Shown piece by piece: positions 1-8,586 of a stretch of DNA of 31,591 bases. This DNA comes from Hofstenia miamia. Lineage: Eukaryota > Xenacoelomorpha > Acoela. The notes below the pieces were generated by a model. The model made no database searches. It was not told the DNA's origin and saw only the letters and a program-made list of their open reading frames with translations. Location of the stretch: contig SCFE01000051.1 of assembly GCA_004352715.1 (NCBI GenBank), forward strand, positions 74,906-106,496, in the 5' to 3' direction. The translations under genes were made by a program, and so were the position numbers. Numbering within the stretch: the stretch's first letter is position 1; each line of letters begins with the position of its first letter.

Positions 1-66
1 TATATATATATATATATATATATATCTATATATATATATATATATATATAATTATTATTATTATTA
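1..66. repeat. TA microsatellite running into a short ATT repeat
   Basis: The window opens in a nearly pure TA dinucleotide run with one C interruption, followed by four ATT units. It is seen directly and has no coding content. Confidence 0.95.
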
Positions 67-1190
67 GTCTATTAATTATTAGCCTCCATAGATTTTTTTC
101 GAAGAAACATAAGATTTAAAAAAAAAGAATGAATATGATTGTCTTACAAAATGTTGCATGGCATACAACAAAAAATTTATTTTTCTAATTGGCGAGATGC
201 AAATTAAATCAGTCGTGAAATCCTGCAAAAAATTTGTATGCATTATTTAGTTTGTGCAGTTACGTTTTTTTCGATTTCAAACCAACCCTGAAATATTCAA
301 TTTAGAAACCCTATAAGGCCTATTAGTAGTGAAGAAGGCTGAGACCCCGTTCCTATGGGATGACTAATTGCCATGTGTAAATAGACTGATTCTATTAGAC
401 GCCATCTAGTGACCAAATATTTTTGACAGAGTTCAATTGAAGAAATTGATTTTTCAACGAAATTTGTAATTTTAGGGCAAAGTGATGGTGATGTACTTGG
501 GCAAAGTGATGTAATTGATAACAAGAAATGTTTTTGACAAAATTTTCAGAAAAGTTTTTGTTTTTTGAATTCTATGATTTAGGCAAACTGAAGTAATTAT
601 ATGTAAAAAATTCTTTACATTTCTATTGCTTAGCTATGCTGTGTACAAATTCGCTATTTTTTATACATTAAATGTAAAGGGTTTACATTTTGTTACAATT
701 TTATTGTAAAAAACTCCGCACATTCCAATGATTAACATCTACAATTGTTGTAATTTATTTCGTTTTTCGGGGTATATACATTACATGCAAAGGGTTACAT
801 TTCGTTTTTTCAAATGCACTGTTATTTCATTGTAAAAATTCTATGCAATTAATTCGTTTTTAGCTAATATCCAAATACAAAACGGAAAAATATTCGGCAT
901 ACTTTAACATTAAAGGCATATGAAATATAGACTTACATGATAAAGGCAATTTCATTTTCTGAATAAATTATACATGTGATGCTATTTGTAGGATTTATAC
1001 GTATACATGCTTTCATTAATACACTATTATAATATTAGTTTTACACAATGGTCTTTTCTCTGCATTTATTTTTGGTTTATATGAATTGTCGGTAGTGTAC
1101 GCATTTGCTGACTGTTACATCCTTTGTTGACTTTGCATGTTTTCCAGTTTATTTGGTTTATGACTCTTGCTCAGTCTTGTTGATATCTTT
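67..1190. other. AT-rich non-coding stretch with small repeats
   Basis: I see no gene here. The only reading frame of any length (minus strand, 297-524, 75 codons) has no recognisable motif. Two small repeats stand out: GGGCAAAGTGATG occurs twice (475-487 and 499-511), and a set of diverged repeats lies at about 599-850. Confidence 0.6.
599..850. repeat. Three diverged short tandem repeats with an 8+3+8 palindrome
   Basis: Units near 599, 665 and 779 share an ATGTAAA / TTTACAT core, and the latter two also share a TTTTATTGTAAAAA-like tail. The middle unit holds a perfect palindrome at 671-689 (AATGTAAA, GGG, TTTACATT). Divergence is high, so this is an old repeat. No function can be assigned. 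Confidence 0.5.
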
Positions 1191-2230
1191 TCCATTGTAT
1201 TGTGTAGTTGCCATAGAAATGAGAATGAATTTTTCCAGGCAATTCACTGTTTCTTATTTGATGTACACACTCGATTCCCCTTTGCTGGATATGATTTCAA
1301 ATTGTTAAATTAGCCAAAACTGCATCAAGATCCCTTTCTAAACGTACAAATGTTTGTAAATTGTGTATTATTCATACAGGCGCATGGTAATTAGAAGATG
1401 GATCACCAAGAATTTTTAGAAAACTACCAAATAAAAATTTATAGGTGAAAAAATCGCTTAACCATGGCATAAACTCTACTATGACCTGAAAAATTTAATA
1501 TATTTATTCAGTTAATATCATCCTAATGATACAACCAAATGAAAATCGTTGTGTATAATTTATAGTTTCAGTAAGCTACTAGTTAAAAAATAGAAAATAT
1601 AAAATGCATGCAATTAAACAAAATATTCATTATAGCAAAAATCATTGTTCATAATTACGTTTTAAATTGTAAATATAAAAAAACATACATGCCCAGTTAA
1701 ACATGAAATACTATAATATACATAAACAATGAAACCCAAAAGTATCGACATACCTTGTTATTTGAGTGTAGATACATTTGAAAGCCATCAGTTCAAAACG
1801 CATTATCTCTAGTCTACTTATTATTCACTACCTTATAGTTGGCGTTTTTTCCATTGTATTGTGTAGTTGTGATAGAAATGAGAATAAGTTTTTTCCAGAC
1901 GATTCACTGTTCTTGTAGTTGATGTAATACTACACACTCGACTTCTTATCTATAGATTTGTATTCTGTTTGTCAAATTAGTCACAATTCCATGTTGAGTC
2001 CACCTTCTAAATGTACAAATACTTGGAAATAGTATATTATTTATACATAAAAAATATAGACGCATGGTATTTAAAAGATAGATCAATAAGAATTTTGAGA
2101 AAATTACAATTTATAGGTTAATATAGTGAAAAACAATGTTTATCAATATCGCTTAACAATGGCATAACCTCTGCAATGACTTGAAAATTTAATGTATATT
2201 TGGTTAATAATTCTATCCAAACATCAAGTG
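1190..2230. repeat. Diverged tandem duplication, period about 660 bp
   Basis: The stretch 1190-1560 is repeated, with many substitutions and small indels, at 1851-2225. Shared anchors include CATTGTATTGTGTAGTTG, ATTCACTGTT, CGCATGGTA and ATCGCTTAAC. A weaker third partial unit begins near 2390. The unit has no open frame that survives in both copies, so it looks like non-coding or satellite-like sequence. Confidence 0.65.
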
Positions 2231-3291
2231 TTAGATAGAATATTTCATAAAAATACGATTTTTAATAAGTATCACAAGTTAGTACAAACGTGAAGAAAGC
2301 AAAAATATTAAATTCAAGGGTCAAATTCATACCAATGTTAGTATGTGTAGATGTATTTGAAATCTAAGCCGCTATGTCATCAATTATTGATTGGAAATGG
2401 AAAATTTAATAAGTGTTCAGTGAATAAATTCACCCAAACATTGCTACACAATACTGAGTGTTGAATAAAAACACACATTTAAATGCATATTCTGTAAAAT
2501 TCTACAATAATTGTACCTGTATATTAAAAAACCACTGTGAAATCAAAGCAATCATTTTTGAATCTTAGCATAAAACATGGTTAGATATTGGCTGAACTTT
2601 CATTAGAATTAACTATAATAATCAAGATTTTGATCTACACATGACTATTTTCAGTAGATATGATTATATGACTCATTTAGTAGAACAAAGAACTTTAAAA
2701 ATACAATATTATTACATTATTTATTTACCAAATATTTTTTTTTGAATTCCCTTTTGTTCTTAGTTTACTCACTATTCCACATTCATTCTTGACCTGTGTT
2801 GTTTAGTGATTAGAATCTTCATGGAAACTAGACATTATTTACTCAATAAATTTGCATAGTGTTTGCTTAAAGTAGTAGAAGTTTTTAGTTGATATGAAAT
2901 TAGAAATAATTTAACCAGTTGTTTATTTAAGATTTATGTTATTGAATAAATTAAACAATCACCGACCAATCTTCAAAAAATAGAATTATGGTTTTGTTTT
3001 TACAAGGAAATTTTTTGCTTCTTTCCTTATAAATTATCACATGATGTAAAAAATTAAACAAATTTCCACCTGCATTGTTCACAAGGATATTTTTCTGTTG
3101 CTTCTTAAATTCAAATGTTTTAAGGCATTGATAGTAGACCAACCAGATAATTTTTTTTTGTTTTAAACTAACAATGATGCTAGCTTTATACAATTAATCA
3201 TTCTCCTTTTAATTTATAAAATTATATTCATGTAGAGTTCATTTTTTTGCAACAATCGATTGTGATGATAGTGGCTTTTGAAAATTTGTTC

Positions 3292-3292
<1 letters not shown>
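2231..3292. other. AT-rich non-coding stretch
   Basis: I see nothing identifiable here beyond the arm repeat itself. An 80-codon minus-strand frame at 2951-3193 shows no motif. It is conserved at the right end only because the whole arm is nearly identical. Confidence 0.6.

Positions 3293-3293
<1 letters not shown>

Positions 3294-3327
<34 letters not shown>
3294..3327. repeat. TA microsatellite
   Basis: This is an uninterrupted TA run of about 17 units. The corresponding site in the right arm (29994-30017) differs in length, as expected for a fast-changing microsatellite. Confidence 0.95.
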
Positions 3328-3329
<2 letters not shown>

Positions 3330-3925
3330 ATACTTATATCTCCCAATTTGTACAAATTTGCAAATATCCTCCCTCTAAGTGCACACATTTTTTATCTTCC
3401 CACTAAGTACATGTTTTTTTTATTCTCCCACTAAGTACACTAGCTTTATGCGACTTATCAGTAAATTATGTGTAAGATAAACTAAAAAAACTTAATTGAA
3501 ATAATTTTACATCATTTTAATATAAAAAATGCAAAATTTTTAACAAAAAACATAAAAAATTTAGAACCTTCTCTATCTTGGCATATATTTTTAAACATCC
3601 TACTTAATTTAGTAATAGACTTTAAAAAAGAAGTGTCTGGTTCACATTGAAAAACGTCGTTTAATAATTGTCAAAGGATAAACAATGCATTTTAGTAATG
3701 TGCAATAGTATGAATTTCAAGGTTTACAGCAAAACCTCTGAAAATGAAATACTCGCCAACTTATCCATCTACTAAGATTGATAACACCAGTTTTTACGGA
3801 CTATACACTAAAGCCAGTAAACCTAAACTAGCTATGCTTAGATCAGATATGTACACCAATAGAAATTTTCTGGCCTAAGCCAGCCTATCAACAATTATTT
3901 ATAATTGTAGTCAATCACAGTTGTC

Positions 3926-4290
3926 GTGGATCTGGATCAAGATATGGATCGATCTAATACGTTGATATCCACCGGATATGGATCAGAAAAATAATGTTAT
4001 GGATACCTATGGATCATTGTGGATTAAATATAAAGAATAACAGATAAATATATTCAATCCTATGGCAAACTTTGAAGTAAAATAGCTTAAAATGAACACT
4101 TATAAAAACTCACTATCTGTTTGTTATACAAATGACAATATTATACGTGTGTACCAATCACATTACACTGAGAGCTAATTACATTTTTGGTATGTGGTAT
4201 AATAATCTACGTATTAGTTCTTGCTCAAAACTTCACGTTCATTGTGGATTAGATTGGATATGGATTGGAAAATATCCGATCCACAGCAAA
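3926..4290. repeat. Cluster of TGGAT(C/A/T) motifs
   Basis: Many TGGATC, TGGATA or TGGATT units occur around 3926-4025 and again around 4240-4285, with an inverted ATATCCGATCC at the end of the second cluster. The two clusters bracket about 220 bp of ordinary AT-rich DNA. This could be the paired subterminal repeats of a small transposon nested in the larger segment. Clear ends and a target duplication are not visible. Confidence 0.35.
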
Positions 4291-4455
4291 CTTGTGAATG
4301 ATGGAATTTTGCAGCTCTTTTTTGAAACACTAAATTTATTTTTTGATTTCAACACATTATTTTCATTATTGGCTTTTACTTAATTAGTCTTTTTAGTGCA
4401 ATTGAAATAAATGACAAAATAACAAAAAATCCAAACTATGACTTATTAGGTTTGG

Positions 4456-4659
4456 CATGAACTTCTATAACACTAACTGGACTGGAACAAATGACTAAAT
4501 AACAGCAACATTTGGCCGATTTCACTCAATTATTTATTAATTCCGCTCTTTTATGAGTGAATTGAAGAGCGGAATTAATAAATGACTGAGTGAAATCGGC
4601 CAAATGTTGCTGTTTTTTATTCATTCGTTCCAGTCCAGTTAGTGTTATAGAAGTTCATG
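4456..4659. mobile_element. Foldback (hairpin) MITE with 7-8 bp target duplication
   Basis: Two arms of about 95 bp (4456-4550 and 4565-4659) are near-perfect reverse complements, separated by a 14-base loop. The element starts CATGAACTTCTATAAC and ends in its reverse complement. Outside both ends is GGTTTGG (4449-4455 and 4660-4666), or GGTTTGGC if the first base is counted as duplication. A 7-8 bp duplication would fit hAT- or other 8 bp-class transposases. There is no coding capacity. In the right copy of the locus the assembly breaks at 28720 inside this hairpin. Confidence 0.8.
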
Positions 4660-4813
4660 GGTTTGGCTTTGGCAGTTAATTTATTTGGTCTGGTATTGTT
4701 TAAATTTTCAATCCGAACTGTCAGGCCAGTTCTCACCTATATGCTCACACTCTATGTTGGAGGCCTCATTAAGTTGAAAAAAGATTAGCGAATGAAATGA
4801 ATTAAGTTAGAGA

Positions 4814-5262
4814 AATGTTAGTGTATTTTAGCGACAGTATTAAGTTAAAAATTACAAAGATTCTTTGTTACATTTTGACAAGCATTGTACCTTGTTAAAA
4901 TTAGGAATATACTTCATTGCCCCTGTTGCCGTCATGCTATTCAGTACTTTCAGTAATAAATTAACTTTCTGACCAAGTATCATTCATAATCTTCTGAAAT
5001 CATGAGAAACATATTACTATAAGCATACAAATGTACATAGTGGGAGGTATAAATGTTTTTCAAAAAAAAAATTTTTAGGAATTTTTTTTCAAACTATCTC
5101 AAAAATATTGTTTTAGGGTACTAAAATGCCTATTAGTCTTTTTTTGAAAAAATCTTTTTCGGCTAAAAAGCTATTATGGCTCCAACTGTGTACTATGGGA
5201 TTTTGATCCGCCTCCCACTAAGTACACCAGAATTTGAAAATAGGTAGTACAGAATGGTAGGT
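4814..5262. repeat. Long inverted repeat, left arm (inner part)
   Basis: This part matches the reverse complement of 27821-28269 over 449 bp, with a few percent of differences. The 223 bp between this part and the outer arm (4591-4813) is missing from the right side, where unrelated duplicated sequence (28271-28719) sits instead. Confidence 0.85.
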
Positions 5263-5269
5263 ATAAGTA

Positions 5270-6269
5270 NNNNNNNNNNNNNNNNNNNNNNNNNNNNNNN
5301 NNNNNNNNNNNNNNNNNNNNNNNNNNNNNNNNNNNNNNNNNNNNNNNNNNNNNNNNNNNNNNNNNNNNNNNNNNNNNNNNNNNNNNNNNNNNNNNNNNNN
5401 NNNNNNNNNNNNNNNNNNNNNNNNNNNNNNNNNNNNNNNNNNNNNNNNNNNNNNNNNNNNNNNNNNNNNNNNNNNNNNNNNNNNNNNNNNNNNNNNNNNN
5501 NNNNNNNNNNNNNNNNNNNNNNNNNNNNNNNNNNNNNNNNNNNNNNNNNNNNNNNNNNNNNNNNNNNNNNNNNNNNNNNNNNNNNNNNNNNNNNNNNNNN
5601 NNNNNNNNNNNNNNNNNNNNNNNNNNNNNNNNNNNNNNNNNNNNNNNNNNNNNNNNNNNNNNNNNNNNNNNNNNNNNNNNNNNNNNNNNNNNNNNNNNNN
5701 NNNNNNNNNNNNNNNNNNNNNNNNNNNNNNNNNNNNNNNNNNNNNNNNNNNNNNNNNNNNNNNNNNNNNNNNNNNNNNNNNNNNNNNNNNNNNNNNNNNN
5801 NNNNNNNNNNNNNNNNNNNNNNNNNNNNNNNNNNNNNNNNNNNNNNNNNNNNNNNNNNNNNNNNNNNNNNNNNNNNNNNNNNNNNNNNNNNNNNNNNNNN
5901 NNNNNNNNNNNNNNNNNNNNNNNNNNNNNNNNNNNNNNNNNNNNNNNNNNNNNNNNNNNNNNNNNNNNNNNNNNNNNNNNNNNNNNNNNNNNNNNNNNNN
6001 NNNNNNNNNNNNNNNNNNNNNNNNNNNNNNNNNNNNNNNNNNNNNNNNNNNNNNNNNNNNNNNNNNNNNNNNNNNNNNNNNNNNNNNNNNNNNNNNNNNN
6101 NNNNNNNNNNNNNNNNNNNNNNNNNNNNNNNNNNNNNNNNNNNNNNNNNNNNNNNNNNNNNNNNNNNNNNNNNNNNNNNNNNNNNNNNNNNNNNNNNNNN
6201 NNNNNNNNNNNNNNNNNNNNNNNNNNNNNNNNNNNNNNNNNNNNNNNNNNNNNNNNNNNNNNNNNNNNN
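5270..6269. other. Assembly gap of exactly 1000 N
   Basis: The run of N has a round length, so it is a placeholder of unknown true size. Apparent open frames across it are meaningless. Confidence 0.99.
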
Positions 6270-6916
6270 CCAAAATTTGCCTGGAATGGGTAGAACGTAC
6301 ATTGAAAGCTGCTGTAGATGAGAAATTCGTTCTGTTTTGTGACAATTTATCTGGACAAATTACAGATGAATTCAAGCAGAAGGTAGCTGCAATCGGTGGT
6401 ATTTGCTGGTATGGTATACCTAACGCTACTGATATCTGGCAGCCAGTTGATGCCGGATATGCTGAGCAGCTTAAATCATTAATCCGATTGGAACATTACA
6501 AATGGTTGGATAGCGATGAGAACGATGAGAAATGGTACGGTGTTAACCACTCTTTTTCTGCTTCTGAAAGAAGGATCCTACTCACCCAATGGATTGGAAA
6601 AGCATACAATAGCCTCCTCGATAGTAAATATGACAACTATCGGTACAGATTGTTCCAGAAAACTGGCTGCCTCTTAACTGCTGATGGGTCAGAAGATCAC
6701 TTAGTACAACCAGAGGGTCTACCTAATTACACCGTCCCACCCCCATCCATGATAGAGCCAACAACAAGTATTCCTGAAATGCAAGTTGACGACATTGTTT
6801 CGGAACCTATAGATGATACCACTGTTGAATTAATAGAAAATGATCTGCATGAGAACGAAATGATCGTAGAGGAAAATGTGGACGGAAACATCTTTGATTT
6901 GTTTGACGATTTTTAA
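6270..6916 (+). CDS. Pogo-like transposase, C-terminal part (5' end in gap)
   Basis: The frame is open from the gap edge to a TAA at 6914-6916 and matches residues 402-615 of the complete transposase at 13478-15325. It retains the second and third catalytic aspartates, in VLFCDN and QPVD, and the acidic tail ending NIFDLFDDF. One visible residue difference falls two positions after the third catalytic Asp: this copy reads QPVDAG and the complete one QPVDAR. Glycine near this position is common in related pogo/Tigger enzymes, so this copy may have the ancestral residue. No start codon can be assigned, because the upstream region is unsequenced. Methionines near 6302 are internal to the family's conserved region and should not be taken as the start. 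Whether the full gene is intact is unknown. Confidence 0.85.
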
Positions 6917-6965
6917 TTTGAAGTTTGCTAAACACTTTTGTTCTATGCTGTTAAGCCTATACTGT

Positions 6966-6971
6966 AATAAA
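6966..6971 (+). promoter_or_regulatory. Polyadenylation signal AATAAA of the partial transposase gene
   Basis: AATAAA lies about 50 bases past the stop codon and is conserved at the same distance in the complete copy (13428-13433, minus strand). Confidence 0.6.
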
Positions 6972-7095
6972 CAATAATCTGACTTTAAAAAATGAGTCTT
7001 GTAAAAAATATTCCATGGTTGTTCTCACAAAATATTGTTTTGTTTTTTTGTTTTTTTGATCCTGTAAAGTTGAGCCTGCTAGTGTTTCTTAAATG

Positions 7096-7390
7096 AGGAC
7101 CACAGGGGAAAAGGGGCACATGTCACAAAATCTGATTTTTATAGTTATGCCCCTGATGGCATAGAGCATACATCAAATATTAATACTATAATAGCATAGA
7201 GTCAAAAACGGCTTACGTCACGCTGTAATCTTACTATAAAGTAATGGTATACTTTGGAAAAAAGGCACAAGTCCAGGTTAGCATGGGGAAGAAAGGCACA
7301 TGTCCACAATATGTCACGTGACCATGGTCACGTGATCAAATTTGACCAATGGGCATTTATGTTTACATGACATTTGCCTTGTCCTTCAAA
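7096..7390 (+). promoter_or_regulatory. 5' end region with three GGCACATGTC-type repeats
   Basis: A motif of the form AAAAGGCACATGTCC occurs three times in the same orientation (about 7111-7127, 7258-7274 and 7289-7306) just upstream of a coding start. The sequence begins exactly where the pogo-like copy is cut off. Repeats of this spacing at the edge of a unit resemble the subterminal binding sites of a DNA transposon, but they could equally be promoter elements. The far end is in the gap, so matching inverted copies cannot be sought. Confidence 0.45.
7314..7335. promoter_or_regulatory. 22 bp perfect palindrome containing two CACGTG E-boxes
   Basis: The sequence is its own reverse complement over 22 bases, with CACGTG at 7315-7320 and 7329-7334 around a central CCATGG. 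CACGTG is the core recognised by bHLH-zipper factors (USF, MITF/TFE, Myc families). It lies 56 bases upstream of the start codon chosen at 7391. Binding is inferred, not shown. Confidence 0.6.
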
Positions 7391-7586
7391 ATGGCAGACG
7401 ATACAGGGCCTACTTTAACTGATAAGCCTAAGAAAAGAAAGATCACTGGCAGAATAAAAGAACAAGAGAAAAAGGCAAGACTTTCTGGTCACAAATTAGG
7501 TGAAGATTGCAAATGTTCCAGATTTCAATGTTCTACTATCACAAGTGAGGAGGAAAGGTCAAATGTCATAGCTGCCTTCAATAAGT
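7391..7586 (+). CDS. Unrecognised protein, N-terminal part with NLS-like and Cys-rich segment (3' end in gap)
   Basis: Sixty-five codons are visible before the sequence is lost in the gap. I chose the ATG at 7391 because it has A at -3 and G at +4. An in-frame ATG at 7349 has a poor context and would add only a hydrophobic leader. The protein begins MADDTGPTL, then has a basic cluster KPKKRK at residues 12-17 followed by more Lys/Arg to about residue 30, which looks like a nuclear localisation signal. Residues 40-47 carry C-K-C-x4-C, followed by a charged segment (TSEEER) and FNK. A short Cys-rich block followed by an EER...F segment resembles the N-terminus of transposon-encoded proteins I associate with invertebrate genomes. 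That comparison is from memory and unverified. Intron-exon structure and the stop codon are unknown. It may be the protein of a DNA transposon whose end lies at about 7096, or a host gene. Confidence 0.5.
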
Positions 7587-8586
7587 NNNNNNNNNNNNNN
7601 NNNNNNNNNNNNNNNNNNNNNNNNNNNNNNNNNNNNNNNNNNNNNNNNNNNNNNNNNNNNNNNNNNNNNNNNNNNNNNNNNNNNNNNNNNNNNNNNNNNN
7701 NNNNNNNNNNNNNNNNNNNNNNNNNNNNNNNNNNNNNNNNNNNNNNNNNNNNNNNNNNNNNNNNNNNNNNNNNNNNNNNNNNNNNNNNNNNNNNNNNNNN
7801 NNNNNNNNNNNNNNNNNNNNNNNNNNNNNNNNNNNNNNNNNNNNNNNNNNNNNNNNNNNNNNNNNNNNNNNNNNNNNNNNNNNNNNNNNNNNNNNNNNNN
7901 NNNNNNNNNNNNNNNNNNNNNNNNNNNNNNNNNNNNNNNNNNNNNNNNNNNNNNNNNNNNNNNNNNNNNNNNNNNNNNNNNNNNNNNNNNNNNNNNNNNN
8001 NNNNNNNNNNNNNNNNNNNNNNNNNNNNNNNNNNNNNNNNNNNNNNNNNNNNNNNNNNNNNNNNNNNNNNNNNNNNNNNNNNNNNNNNNNNNNNNNNNNN
8101 NNNNNNNNNNNNNNNNNNNNNNNNNNNNNNNNNNNNNNNNNNNNNNNNNNNNNNNNNNNNNNNNNNNNNNNNNNNNNNNNNNNNNNNNNNNNNNNNNNNN
8201 NNNNNNNNNNNNNNNNNNNNNNNNNNNNNNNNNNNNNNNNNNNNNNNNNNNNNNNNNNNNNNNNNNNNNNNNNNNNNNNNNNNNNNNNNNNNNNNNNNNN
8301 NNNNNNNNNNNNNNNNNNNNNNNNNNNNNNNNNNNNNNNNNNNNNNNNNNNNNNNNNNNNNNNNNNNNNNNNNNNNNNNNNNNNNNNNNNNNNNNNNNNN
8401 NNNNNNNNNNNNNNNNNNNNNNNNNNNNNNNNNNNNNNNNNNNNNNNNNNNNNNNNNNNNNNNNNNNNNNNNNNNNNNNNNNNNNNNNNNNNNNNNNNNN
8501 NNNNNNNNNNNNNNNNNNNNNNNNNNNNNNNNNNNNNNNNNNNNNNNNNNNNNNNNNNNNNNNNNNNNNNNNNNNNNNNNNNNNNN
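7587..8586. other. Assembly gap of exactly 1000 N
   Basis: This is a second placeholder-length N run. It removes most of the gene that starts at 7391. Confidence 0.99.

Larger units (their letters stand above)
1720..4590. repeat. Long inverted repeat, left arm (outer part)
   Basis: This 2871 bp stretch is present in reverse complement at 28721-31591. The lengths are equal and only scattered substitutions are visible; for example, the reading frames at 2951-3193 and 4132-4383 translate identically in both arms. The match reaches the right edge of the window at 31591, so it may be longer. The level of difference looks like allelic variation or a very recent duplication. It is probably a haplotype copy placed in opposite orientation by the scaffolder, but a real inverted duplication cannot be excluded. 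Confidence 0.9.
3344..5262. mobile_element. Putative non-autonomous element with CTCCCACTAAGTACA end repeats
   Basis: The motif CTCCCACTAAGTACA or a close variant occurs three times near the left edge (3368-3386, 3397-3412, 3424-3440), once near the right edge (5211-5228) and once inverted (5034-5047). Nothing similar appears between. Clustering of a short motif at both ends of a 1.9 kb non-coding segment is typical of subterminal transposase-binding repeats. There is no transposase reading frame inside. No target duplication could be identified, because the right edge runs into the gap at 5270, so the boundaries are approximate. Confidence 0.4.
6270..7095 (+). mobile_element. Truncated 3' part of a second pogo-like element
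   Basis: This stretch is nearly identical to the reverse complement of about 13308-14127 in the complete element, covering the C-terminal third of the transposase gene and its 3' untranslated region. Similarity stops abruptly after ...GTTTCTTAAATG at 7095. The last roughly 70 bp of the element, including the terminal repeat, are absent. The left side is lost in the gap. The sequence that takes over at 7096 may be another element that inserted here, or the junction may be a deletion. Confidence 0.9.

Noticed and set aside
2951-3193. 80-codon frame conserved exactly at 30118-30360 as a possible gene
   Set aside because: The surrounding non-coding DNA of the inverted arms is equally conserved, so identity is no evidence of coding. 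No motif is present.
4132-4383. 83-codon frame conserved exactly at 28928-29179
   Set aside because: Same reason as above; it also overlaps the repetitive GGAT cluster.
5193-6375. Long open frames on both strands across the first N run
   Set aside because: They consist almost entirely of undetermined residues from the 1000 N placeholder and carry no information.
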